This document shows, piece after piece, positions 53,711-63,191 of a stretch of 64,000 nucleotides of DNA (positions are counted from its first letter, which is position 1; every line of letters starts with the position of its first letter). The position numbers and the translations under genes are program-made. Under the pieces are notes generated by a model. The model ran no database searches. It was not told where the DNA came from and saw only the letters and a list, made by a program, of their open reading frames with translations. The stretch comes from Glacieibacterium sp965200405 (GTDB lineage: Bacteria > Pseudomonadota > Alphaproteobacteria > Sphingomonadales > Sphingomonadaceae). The stretch lies in contig NZ_OZ241356.1 in assembly GCF_965200405.1 (NCBI RefSeq), positions 1,054,001-1,118,000 on the forward strand, in the 5' to 3' direction.

Positions 53711-55441
53711 CTATTTCAGCGGATAGGGTCCCTTGCCGTTTTCCGCGATGAACCGGTCGATGCGCGCCGTCAGCACGGGCAGCGGCACCGAGCCCAGCGC
53801 CAGCACAGTGTCGTGGAAGGCGCGGATGTCGAACTTCGCTCCCAGCGCGCCTGACGCCTTGGCCCGCGCCGCGACGATCGCCTGCTCGCCGAGATAATAG
53901 CTCAGCGCCTGCCCCGGCCAGCCGATGTAGCGGTCGACCTCGGTGGTGATCTCGCGTTCGCTCAGCGCGGTATTGTCGCGCATGAAGGCCTGCGCCCGCT
54001 CGCGGCTCCAGCCTTGCGCATGGATGCCGGTGTCGACGACCAGCCGCGCGGCGCGCCACATCTGGTAGCTGAGCATGCCGAAGCGCTCGTACGGCGTCTC
54101 GTAGATTCCCATTTCGACGCCGAGTCGCTCGCAATACAGCGCCCAGCCTTCGCCATAGGCCGAGATATAGCTGCTACGCCGGAACGCCGGCTGGCCGGTA
54201 TTCTCGGCAGCGAGTGGCATCTGGAAGGCGTGGCCCGGCGCCGATTCGTGCAGCGTCAGCGCGGCGAGCTGGAACAGCGGACGCGATGGCAGGTCGTAGG
54301 TGTTGAGCATGTACACCCCCGGCCCGCCCCGCCCGGCGGTGTAGAAGGGCGCGATATCGGCGGGCACCGGGACGATGCCGAAGCGCTCGCGCGGCAACCG
54401 CCCGAACCAGACCGACGCGACATTGTCGAAGCGCTTGGCGGTCCACGCCGCCTGTTTCAGCAGCTGGTCCGGCGTCGTCGCGTAGAAGCGCGGGTCGGTG
54501 CGCAGCATCGCCAGGAACGCCGGCAGGTCGCCCGTGAAGCCGGTCTCCGCCATGACGCCGAGCATCTCGGCACGGATCCTCGCGACCTGTGCGACGCCGA
54601 TGTCGTGGATCTGCGCCGCCGACAGGTCGAGGGTCGTGAACTCCTTGATTTTGGACGCATAATAGGCCGGTCCGCCGGGCAGCGCCGAGGCGGCGAGGCT
54701 GGTCCGCAGGCCGGGCAGATAGGTCTGGCGCAGGAACGACAGCAGCGCCCGGTGCGCCGGGATCACGGCATCGCCGATCGCGGCGACGGCGGCGGCGCGG
54801 AGGTCCGCCTGCGTCGCCACGGGGATCGACGCCGGCATGGTCTTGAACGGCTGATAGTAGGCGGTGTCCTGCGGGCGGCTCGCCTCGGCGATGCTGGCGA
54901 CACCGCCGTCGCGGCCGGTCATCGTTACCTTGGGCGGCGTGAAGCCACGCGCCAGCCCGGCGCGCATGTTTGCCGTCTGCTCGGCGAAATAGCGCGGCAC
55001 GTCGCGCATCCGGGCGATCCATTGGCGATAATCGGCTTCGGTCCGCAGGTTGCGCTGGCCTTCCGCGGCGAGGTCGCTCCAAAAGCTCGAGTCGGGATTG
55101 GCGGGCATCTCCCAGTCGCGAAACCGCTGCTGCGCGATCAGCACGTCGAGTTGGGCCCGGTAGATGCCGAAATCGACCTGCGACTCAGGCGACAGCCGGG
55201 CGACGGGGATGCCGTCGAGACCGGCGCGGGCGCGGGTCCAGGTCTGCAACGCCAGCGCCTGCGCCGCAGGCGTGACCGACGGCAGATGGTCGACGACGCG
55301 CGACGGGTCGTCGGAGCTGGCGGACTGCTGCTGCCGGAAGGTCCATTCGCGGCTGTAGAGCGCCTTGAACGCCGCTTCGGTCGGTGGGTCGGCGAGCGCA
55401 GGGGTGGCGAGCGCGAGAAGGACTGCGAGGCGGAAGAGCAT
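53711..55441 (-). CDS. Exported DUF885-family protein, putative metallopeptidase
   Basis: 576 residues. Signal peptide about 1-18 (FRLAVLLALATPALA). DUF885 features: WTRARAGLDGIPVARLSPESQVDFGIYR, the H-E-x3-G-H motif in LTLHESAPGHAFQM that resembles a gluzincin zinc site, and YGEGWALYCERLGVEMG with the likely third ligand Glu. YLGEQAIVAARAKA and FHDTVLALGSVPLPVL end the domain. Substrate unknown, peptide cleavage likely. It ends 61 bases upstream of the marR-type start on the same strand. Confidence 0.88.
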   Translation of the reverse strand: MLFRLAVLLALATPALADPPTEAAFKALYSREWTFRQQQSASSDDPSRVVDHLPSVTPAAQALALQTWTRARAGLDGIPVARLSPESQVDFGIYRAQLDVLIAQQRFRDWEMPANPDSSFWSDLAAEGQRNLRTEADYRQWIARMRDVPRYFAEQTANMRAGLARGFTPPKVTMTGRDGGVASIAEASRPQDTAYYQPFKTMPASIPVATQADLRAAAVAAIGDAVIPAHRALLSFLRQTYLPGLRTSLAASALPGGPAYYASKIKEFTTLDLSAAQIHDIGVAQVARIRAEMLGVMAETGFTGDLPAFLAMLRTDPRFYATTPDQLLKQAAWTAKRFDNVASVWFGRLPRERFGIVPVPADIAPFYTAGRGGPGVYMLNTYDLPSRPLFQLAALTLHESAPGHAFQMPLAAENTGQPAFRRSSYISAYGEGWALYCERLGVEMGIYETPYERFGMLSYQMWRAARLVVDTGIHAQGWSRERAQAFMRDNTALSEREITTEVDRYIGWPGQALSYYLGEQAIVAARAKASGALGAKFDIRAFHDTVLALGSVPLPVLTARIDRFIAENGKGPYPLK

Positions 55442-55504
55442 GCGGTGTTGTGCGGGGGCGGGGGCGGGCGTGCAAGGCTCCCGCCTCGCCGACGTCGAGC
55501 AAGA

Positions 55505-55628
55505 CCCCTCTCCCCGGCCCTTCCGAGCCGTCCCTTTCTGCTCCCTTTCCCGGCGAAGCAGGAACAGGAGGCGCGGCCGTCCTTTTCTGCTCCCTCCCCC
55601 CGCTGGGGGAAGCGTCGGGGGAGAGGGG
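55505..55628. repeat. Intergenic inverted and direct repeats between divergent genes
   Basis: CCCCTCTCCCC near 55505 and GGGGAGAGGGG near 55618-55628 form outer inverted arms. Inside, GCCGTCCYTTTCTGCTCCCT occurs twice as a direct repeat (from about 55528 and 55576). Most of the 264-base gap between the DUF885 gene and the flavin reductase gene is made of these units, related in composition to the elements at 10.1 and 23.3 kb. Confidence 0.7.
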
Positions 55629-55705
55629 CACGACCCCCTGCGAGTGCGCTTAAACCACCGCCGCGATTGACCGGAGCGCCGCACCAAGCCAAGGACAGGC
55701 TTCGC

Positions 55706-56203
55706 ATGGATCACGTTTCACCCGACATCGACCAGCGCGCGCTGCGCGACGCGTTCGGGGCGTTCGCCACCGGCGTCACCATCGTTGCGGGCCATGGTCC
55801 CGATGGCACCCGCGTCGGATTGACCGCCAACAGCTTCACTTCGGTATCGCTCGATCCGCCGTTGCTGCTGGTCTGCCCGGCACGCGGCGCCTCGGCCCTG
55901 CCCGCCCTGCGCACTGCCGGGCGGTTTGCGGTCAACGTCCTGACGCTCGACCAGCAGGAGATCGCCGACCGCTTCGCCAAGCGCGGCATCGACCGCTTTG
56001 CCGTCGGTGGCTGGAGCGAATGGCACGGCGTCCCGGTGCTCGACGACGCGATGGCGAGCTTCGTCTGCGACCTCCATGCCGAGCTCGACGGCGGCGACCA
56101 TGCGATCCTGGTCGGACGCGTGCTGGCGCTGCGCAGCCACCCGGAAGCCGAGCCGTTGCTGTATCTTCGGGGCCGCTATCGCCAGATGCATGTCCCCCGT
56201 TAA
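55706..56203 (+). CDS. Flavin reductase-like FMN-binding protein
   Basis: 165 residues. LRDAFGAFATGVTIVAG, RVGLTANSFTSVSLDPPLLLVCP and GRFAVNVLTLDQQEIADRFAKRG are typical of the flavin reductase domain that reduces FMN or FAD with NADH for a partner monooxygenase. GDHAILVGRVLAL and LLYLRGRY end the domain. No monooxygenase is adjacent. ATG at 55706; AAGGAC upstream. Confidence 0.9.
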   Translation: MDHVSPDIDQRALRDAFGAFATGVTIVAGHGPDGTRVGLTANSFTSVSLDPPLLLVCPARGASALPALRTAGRFAVNVLTLDQQEIADRFAKRGIDRFAVGGWSEWHGVPVLDDAMASFVCDLHAELDGGDHAILVGRVLALRSHPEAEPLLYLRGRYRQMHVPR

Positions 56204-56226
56204 GCCCGGCCCGCGTTGACCGGAAT

Positions 56227-57753
56227 GTGAGCAGCGCCGCGCCGACAGACACACCCGTCGATTCCAGCCAGCCGGTGGGCGCCGACAACGTCGACGAGAC
56301 CGCGGCGCTGGCGAAAGGCGGCCGCACCAGCTTCTTCGGCTTCCTGCTGCGCCTGCTGGCGCGTCTGCCGTTCCTGTTCATCGCCGGCCGGATGAGCGGC
56401 TATGGCGCCGACGCGCTCGGACGCTTCGCCTATGCGACGATGGTCGTCGAGCTGATGGCGCAGCTGGCGACGCTGGGCCTCAAGCGCGGGCTGGCGGCGG
56501 AGCTGGCCAAGGACGAGCGCCCGGAGAACCACGTCGTCGCCGATGCGCTGGTGCTCGCCTGGGCCGGTGCGATCCTGGGCAGCGTGCTGCTGATCGCGCT
56601 GCCGTGGATCGTCTTTCCCAACAGCCGCATCTCGGGGATCGACCGCTGGTTCCCGCTGATCGCGCTGGCGGTCGTCGCCTCCGACGTATCGCTGGCGGCG
56701 CTGGCATTCCGCCGCGATATCGCCGCGACGGTGCGCGCGCGTTCCGTCGTCGAGCCGTGGACGCTGAGCATCGTCGCCTTCGGACTGGCCTTCACCCCGG
56801 TCGGCGGCGACGGGCTGATCATCGCCTATGCGGTGTCGCTGACCTTTGCGATGCTCGCCTCGGTGATCCCGCTGGTGCGCAGCTTCGGCCTGCCGCGCGG
56901 CGGCTGGTGGCCGCATCCGGGGCGGCTGTGGCGGATCGCGCGGGCCAATGCGCCGCTGGCCGGGGCCGATGTCGCCGACTGGGGTTCCCGCCGCCTCGAC
57001 GTTTTCATCCTCGGGCGTTTCGCGCCGCCAGAGGTCATCGGCGTCTATTATGTCGCGCAGCAGATCGCCTCGCTGCCGCAAAAATTGAAGACCAGCTTCG
57101 ATCCGATCCTCGGCCCGGTGATCACCACCAACCTGGCGCGGGGCGACCTCGGTGTCGTCGCCGGGCATGTCCGCCAGATCGGCTTCTGGATCGGCGCGGT
57201 GCAGCTCGGCGTCGTGCTGGCGCTGGGCATGACCGGACGTGCCGGCATGGGGCTGTTCGGACCGGCGTTCGCGCAGGGTGCCGCGGTGCTGGCGCTGCTG
57301 CTGGTCGTCGAGCTGTTCGCGGCGCAGGCGGCGGTGACCGAGGGCGCGCTGATCTACGTCCGGCGCGGCGCGAATCTGCTGTGGTCGATGATCGGGCTGG
57401 TCGTGCAGGTCGGCGTGACGCTGGTGCTGGTCTGGTATTTCGAGCGCACCGGGCGGACGTCGCTGCTCGCCGTCGGTGCCGCCGGCGGGCTGGCGACGGC
57501 GGCGCTGTTCCTGTCGATCGCCAAGACGCAGGTGCTGTCGCGCGCCCTGCACGCCAAGGTCAGCGGCTGGCGCTGGTCGCTGATCGGCGCGGGCGTGCCG
57601 GCCTTCGCGGTCGGGCTGGGGGTGCAGCTGCTGGCCGAGCCGCTGCAATTGTCGGTCGGCATCCTCGCCATCCTCGGGGTCTTCGGCGCGATCGTCTGGA
57701 CGACCGGCTTCAAGGGGCCCGACCGATTGCTGTTCCGGAAGGGCAAGGCTTAG
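56227..57753 (+). CDS. Polysaccharide/lipooligosaccharide flippase-like membrane protein
   Basis: 508 residues, about 12-14 membrane helices, MATE/Wzx-like (polysaccharide_synt family). TSFFGFLLRLLARLPFLFIAGRMSG near the N terminus, LKRGLAAELAKD, and WGSRRLDVFILGRFAPPEVIGVYYVAQQIASLPQKLKTSFDPILGPV are characteristic. Would move undecaprenyl-linked oligosaccharide across the inner membrane. The GTG at 56227 gives a cytosolic N-terminal tail; the ribosome site is weak, so the start is uncertain. No glycosyltransferases adjoin. Confidence 0.82.
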   Translation: MSSAAPTDTPVDSSQPVGADNVDETAALAKGGRTSFFGFLLRLLARLPFLFIAGRMSGYGADALGRFAYATMVVELMAQLATLGLKRGLAAELAKDERPENHVVADALVLAWAGAILGSVLLIALPWIVFPNSRISGIDRWFPLIALAVVASDVSLAALAFRRDIAATVRARSVVEPWTLSIVAFGLAFTPVGGDGLIIAYAVSLTFAMLASVIPLVRSFGLPRGGWWPHPGRLWRIARANAPLAGADVADWGSRRLDVFILGRFAPPEVIGVYYVAQQIASLPQKLKTSFDPILGPVITTNLARGDLGVVAGHVRQIGFWIGAVQLGVVLALGMTGRAGMGLFGPAFAQGAAVLALLLVVELFAAQAAVTEGALIYVRRGANLLWSMIGLVVQVGVTLVLVWYFERTGRTSLLAVGAAGGLATAALFLSIAKTQVLSRALHAKVSGWRWSLIGAGVPAFAVGLGVQLLAEPLQLSVGILAILGVFGAIVWTTGFKGPDRLLFRKGKA

Positions 57754-57754
57754 T

Positions 57755-57859
57755 CCGTCATTTCGGCGAAGGCCGGGACCCATTCGCGAGCCGCCGGAAA
57801 TGACGGGCCAGATCGCCACGAGCTGGTCGAATGGGTCCCGGCCTTCGCCGGGATGACGG
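57755..57859. repeat. Intergenic palindromic repeat of the CGTCATCCCGGCGAAGGCC type
   Basis: Arms of 32 bases at 57755-57786 and 57828-57859 match at 30 positions when inverted. The core CCGGCGAAGGCCGGGACCCA is a dispersed palindrome often seen between genes in sphingomonads and related bacteria. It starts at the end of the flippase gene. A partial relative (CCGTCGTCCCGGCC) lies near 2148. Confidence 0.85.
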
Positions 57860-57922
57860 TCGTTGGCCGGCGCGACGCTCGTGCCCTTTGCGCCCGCCGA
57901 CCCCCTGCGCTAGACCCCGGCT

Positions 57923-58678
57923 ATGCCCGACACCGACCGCATCTATACTGCCGCGCTGCTGATCATCGGCGACGAGATCCTGTCGGGGCGGACGCAGGAC
58001 GCGAACCTGGCGTATCTCGCCAAGTGGCTGGGCGTGCAGGGCATTCGCCTGCGTGAGGTCCGCGTCGTCGCCGACGATCACGCCGCCATCGGGGCCGCGG
58101 TCAAGGCATTGAGCGGTGCCTACGACTATCTGTTCACCACCGGCGGCATCGGCCCGACCCACGACGACATCACCGTCGATGCGATCGCCGCGGCGCTGGG
58201 CGTCGGGGTCGTCGTCCACCCCGCGGCGCGGGCGATCCTGGAAAAATACTATGGCGACAAGCTGACCGACGCGCGGTTGCGCATGGCGCGGGTGCCGGAG
58301 GGGGCCGAGCTGATCGAGAACCCGCGGACCGGCGCACCCGGCATCCGCCACGGCAACATCTTCATCATGGCCGGGGTGCCGTCGATCACCCAGGGCATGT
58401 TGGCGGCGCTCGACGGCAAGCTGCCGGGCGGCAAGCCGGTGCTGAGCCGTACCGTCGCCGCCTGGACCGCCGAAAGCGCCGTTGCGGCGACGTTGGCCGC
58501 CGTCGAAAAAGCCAACCCCGGCACGCAGATCGGCAGCTATCCGTTCTGGCGCGAGGGGCGCACCGGAGCCAATTTCGTAATTCGCGCCACCGACCCTATG
58601 CTGCTCGACGCCTGCGCGGTCGCGCTGCTGGCGGCACTGACCGAGGCTGGGCTGGCCCCGGTCGACGGCGAGATCTAG
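57923..58678 (+). CDS. CinA N-terminal-like (MoaB/Mog-fold) protein
   Basis: 251 residues. TAALLIIGDEILSGRTQDANLAYLAKWL, DYLFTTGGIGPTHDDITVDAIAAALG and FIMAGVPSITQGMLAALDG define the competence/damage-inducible CinA N-terminal fold. The C-terminal NMN deamidase domain of full CinA is missing, so this is the stand-alone form; such proteins have been linked to ADP-ribose pyrophosphatase or molybdopterin-like chemistry. First gene of the co-directional string to the right edge. Confidence 0.88.
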   Translation: MPDTDRIYTAALLIIGDEILSGRTQDANLAYLAKWLGVQGIRLREVRVVADDHAAIGAAVKALSGAYDYLFTTGGIGPTHDDITVDAIAAALGVGVVVHPAARAILEKYYGDKLTDARLRMARVPEGAELIENPRTGAPGIRHGNIFIMAGVPSITQGMLAALDGKLPGGKPVLSRTVAAWTAESAVAATLAAVEKANPGTQIGSYPFWREGRTGANFVIRATDPMLLDACAVALLAALTEAGLAPVDGEI

Positions 58679-58687
58679 GGGGCGGCC

Positions 58688-58993
58688 ATGGGCGCGGTGA
58701 GACTGATATTGCTGGGGGCGGCGCTGGCGGCGTTCGTGCTGTTCGCGGTGCCGAACTGGGGTTATCCGGCGACCGTCGGCTTCGGCGCGACGGTGGTCAC
58801 CATGCCGGTGCCGCTGATCGTGCTGGCGGCGTTCCTGGCGGGGGCGCTGCCGATGTACCTGGCGCACCGGGTGTCGCGGGCGCGCTGGTCGCGGCGGCTG
58901 GCGCGGGCGGAGGCGCCGCTGGCTCCGATGATCGCGCCGCCCGTCCTGACGTCGGAGGCCCAGCCGACAGTCGTGCCGCCGGGGTACGGATGA
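58688..58993 (+). CDS. LapA-domain membrane protein
   Basis: 101 residues, two helices (LILLGAALAAFVLFAVPNWG and VPLIVLAAFLAGALPMYLAH) followed by a basic stretch RVSRARWSRRLARAE and a Pro-rich tail, the layout of the LapA/DUF1049 family. In sphingomonads such a gene precedes pyrF. Nine bases after the cinA-like gene; overlaps pyrF by four bases. Confidence 0.75.
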   Translation: MGAVRLILLGAALAAFVLFAVPNWGYPATVGFGATVVTMPVPLIVLAAFLAGALPMYLAHRVSRARWSRRLARAEAPLAPMIAPPVLTSEAQPTVVPPGYG

Positions 58994-59655
58994 GCCCGGT
59001 TTTCGTCGCGATCGACACGCCTGACGTCGCACGGGCCCGGGCGCTGGTCGATGCGGTCGCGGGCCATGTCGGCGGCATCAAGCTGGGGCTGGAGTATTTC
59101 GTCGCCAACGGTCCCGCCGGAGTCGCGGCGCTCGCCGGGCTGCCGACGTTCATCGACCTGAAGTTCCACGACATTCCCAACACGGTGGCGGGTGCAGTGC
59201 GCAGCCTCGCGGCGCTGCAGCCCGCCGTGCTGACCGTCCATGCAGCCGGTGGCCGCGCCATGCTGGAGGCCGCCAAGGCCGCCGCGCTGCCCGGCTGCAA
59301 GGTCGTCGCGGTGACCGTGCTGACCAGCCTCGACGACGGTGACCTGAGCGACATCGGCGTCGGCGGCGACGTCGCGGCGCAGGTCGCACGCCTGGCCGCC
59401 TTGGCGCGCGCGTCGGGCCTCGACGGCATCGTCTGCTCCCCCCATGAGGTCGCGGCAGCGAAAGCGGTCTGGCCCGAAGGTTATTTCGTCGTCCCTGGCG
59501 TCCGCCCTGCCGGCAGCGACATCGGCGACCAGAAGCGCGTCATGACCCCCGCCGAAGCACTCGCCGCCGGAGCCTCGATGCTGGTCATCGGCCGCCCGAT
59601 CACCGGGGCCGCCGACCCAGCCGCTGCGGCGCGCGCCATCGCCGCCAGCCTGTGA
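58990..59655 (+). CDS. pyrF: Orotidine 5'-phosphate decarboxylase
   Basis: Makes UMP from OMP. 221-residue TIM barrel. VAIDTPDVARARALVDAV, GIKLGLEYFVANG, the catalytic tetrad region FIDLKFHDIPNTVAGAVRSL, LTVHAAGG, VTVLTSLDD and FFVVPGVRPAGSD-type phosphate-binding end. Coupled by ATGA to the LapA-like gene and by GTGA to trpF. Confidence 0.96.
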   Translation: MSPVFVAIDTPDVARARALVDAVAGHVGGIKLGLEYFVANGPAGVAALAGLPTFIDLKFHDIPNTVAGAVRSLAALQPAVLTVHAAGGRAMLEAAKAAALPGCKVVAVTVLTSLDDGDLSDIGVGGDVAAQVARLAALARASGLDGIVCSPHEVAAAKAVWPEGYFVVPGVRPAGSDIGDQKRVMTPAEALAAGASMLVIGRPITGAADPAAAARAIAASL

Positions 59656-60286
59656 CGTCCATCAAGATCTGCGGCCTGTCGACGCCCGACACCCTCGACG
59701 CCGCGATCGGTGCGGGCGCCTCGCATGTCGGATTCGTGTTCTTCGCCCGCAGCCCGCGCAACCTGCTCCCCGAGCGCGCCGCAGGGCTGGCGGCGCGTGT
59801 CCCGCCGTCGGTGACCAAGGTCGGCGTCTTCGTCGACCCTGACGACGCGCTGCTCGACGCTGCAACGCCCAGCCTCGACGCGATCCAGCTCCACGGCAGC
59901 GAATCCCCGGCCCGGCTGGCGGCGATCCGCGCCCGCTACGGCCTGGCGCTGTGGAAAGCCGCGGGCGTCACCACCGCCGCCGACATCCGCGCCGCGGTCG
60001 CTGCGGCCCGCGGCGCCTGCGACCTGTTGCTCCTCGACGCCAAAGCGCCTAGTTCCGCCCCCCTGCCCGGTGGCAACGGACTGCGCTTCGACTGGCGGTT
60101 GCTGAGCGACGCGCGGCCGGACATGGCGTGGGGCCTGTCAGGCGGGCTCGACGCCGACAATGTCGGGGCAGCGGTGCGCGATCTTCGCCCGCCGCTGGTC
60201 GACGTGTCGTCGGGGGTCGAGGAGGCACCGGGCGTCAAGTCGGTGCACAAGATACGGGCGTTCATCGAAGCGGTCAGGACGGCGTG

Positions 60287-60287
<1 letters not shown>
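59652..60287 (+). CDS. trpF: Phosphoribosylanthranilate isomerase
   Basis: 211 residues. KICGLSTPDTLDAAI with the catalytic Cys, GASHVGFVFFARSPRNL, VGVFVDPDD with the catalytic Asp, IQLHGSESPARL, and WGLSGGLDADNVGAAV plus VDVSSGVEEAPGVKS binding phosphate. GTG start shared with the pyrF stop. Fourth-step enzyme of tryptophan synthesis preceding trpB; trpC and trpD are not in the window. Confidence 0.96.
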
Positions 60288-61506
<1,219 letters not shown>

Positions 61507-61510
<4 letters not shown>

Positions 61511-62337
61511 CCGACCGCCTGTCCCGCACCTTCGCCGCCTGCGCCGCGCAGAACCGCGCCGCGCTGGTCACCTTCGTCACCGCCGGTGACCCCGGCCCGG
61601 AGATGTCGGCCCGCGTCCTGCGCAGCCTCGTCGCCGGGGGTGCGGATATCGTCGAGATCGGCATGCCGTTCAGCGACCCGATGGCCGATGGCCCGGCGAT
61701 CCAGGCCGGCAACATCCGTGCGCTCGGCGCCGGAGCCACCCTGATCCGGCTGCTGACAATGGTCCGCGACTTCCGCGCCCATGACGCCGAGACCCCGCTG
61801 ATCCTGATGGGCTATTTCAACCCGGTCCTCGCTTACGGCGTCGAGCGCTTCGCCGCCGATGCCCATGCCGCCGGCCTCGACGGCACGATCATCGTCGACC
61901 TGCCGCCCGAGGAGGACGCCGAACTCGCGCCGTCGTTGCAGCGCCACGGCCTGCACATGATCCGCCTCGCCACCCCGACCACCGACACGCGCCGGCTCCC
62001 GGCAGTCGTCGCCGGCGCTTCGGGCTTCCTGTATTACGTCGCGGTCGCCGGCATCACCGGCGCCAACTCCGCCACCGCCGAGGATATCGGCGCGGCAGTC
62101 GCCCGGCTGCGGACCGCCACCGACATGCCGATCGCGGTGGGCTTCGGTATCCGTACCCCCGAGGCAGCTGCAGCCGTAGCGCGCGTCGCCGATGCGGTGG
62201 TCGTCGGCTCGGCGATCGTCTCGATGATCGGCGCGGCGGCGGAAACCCGGGCCAACGACCTGCCCGAACAGGTCGAGGGCTTCGTCCGCAGCCTTGCCAC
62301 GGCGATCCGAACCGCTCGCCTGGAGGCCGCCGCATGA
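61507..62337 (+). CDS. trpA: Tryptophan synthase alpha chain
   Basis: 276 residues, TIM barrel. Splits indole-3-glycerol phosphate. Catalytic Glu in DIVEIGMPFSDPMADGP, catalytic Asp in TIIVDLPPEED, phosphate site in FGIRTPEAAAAV. TTG start inside the trpB stop (TTGA). Overlaps accD by four bases. Confidence 0.97.
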
Positions 62338-63191
62338 GCTGGATCACCACCACCCGCTCGCGCCTGACGCAGTTCATGAAGCGCCGCGAGACGCCCGAGA
62401 ACCTGTGGCACAAGTGCCGGAATTGCGGCGCGATGCTGTACGTCAAGGAGTTCGAGGAGAACCTCCACGTCTGCCCGCGCTGCGACCATCACGAGCGCAT
62501 CGGGCCGACGGTGCGCTTCGCCCAGGTGTTCGACGACGGCATCCACAACCGCCTGACGGTCGCCGCCGTCCAGGAAGACCCGCTCAAGTTCAAGGACCAG
62601 AAGCGCTACGTCGACCGATTGAAGACCGCGCGTACCGCCACCGGCGAGCCCGAGGCGATGGCGGTGGCGCGCGGCAAGATTGGCGGCGTGCCGGTCACCG
62701 TCGCGGTGCAGAACTTCGCCTTCATGGGCGGCTCGATGGGCTTGGGCGTCGGCGAAGCGTTCCTCACCGGGGCGCTGGCCGCGGTCAAGGCGCGCGAGCC
62801 GTTCGTGGTGTTCACTGCGGCGGGTGGCGCACGCATGCAGGAGGGCATCCTCAGCCTGATGCAGATGCCGCGCACGACGGTCGCGATCGCCGAACTGCGC
62901 GAGGCCGGGCTGCCCTACATCGTCGTGATGACCGATCCGACGACCGGTGGCGTCACCGCCAGCTATGCGATGCTCGGCGACATCCAGATCGCCGAGCCCA
63001 AGGCGCTGATCGGTTTCGCCGGGCAGCGGGTGATCGAGCAGACCATCCGCGAAAAGCTGCCCGAGGGCTTCCAGCGCGCCGAGTATCTGCTGGAGCACGG
63101 CATGCTCGACATGGTCGTACACCGCAAGGCGTTGACCGAGACACTGGGGCGGACGCTGGGCCTGTTGATGCGCCGCAACATCGCCGCCTGA
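62334..63191 (+). CDS. accD: Acetyl-CoA carboxylase carboxyltransferase subunit beta
   Basis: 285 residues. N-terminal Cys4 zinc finger in HKCRNCGAMLYVKEFEEN then LHVCPRCDHH; the crotonase-like transferase core shows FAFMGGSMGLGVGEAFL, FTAAGGARMQEGILSLMQM, MTDPTTGGVTASYAMLGD and GFAGQRVIEQTIRE. Transfers CO2 from carboxybiotin to acetyl-CoA with AccA. Between trpA and folC, the common alphaproteobacterial order. Confidence 0.97.
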   Translation: MSWITTTRSRLTQFMKRRETPENLWHKCRNCGAMLYVKEFEENLHVCPRCDHHERIGPTVRFAQVFDDGIHNRLTVAAVQEDPLKFKDQKRYVDRLKTARTATGEPEAMAVARGKIGGVPVTVAVQNFAFMGGSMGLGVGEAFLTGALAAVKAREPFVVFTAAGGARMQEGILSLMQMPRTTVAIAELREAGLPYIVVMTDPTTGGVTASYAMLGDIQIAEPKALIGFAGQRVIEQTIREKLPEGFQRAEYLLEHGMLDMVVHRKALTETLGRTLGLLMRRNIAA

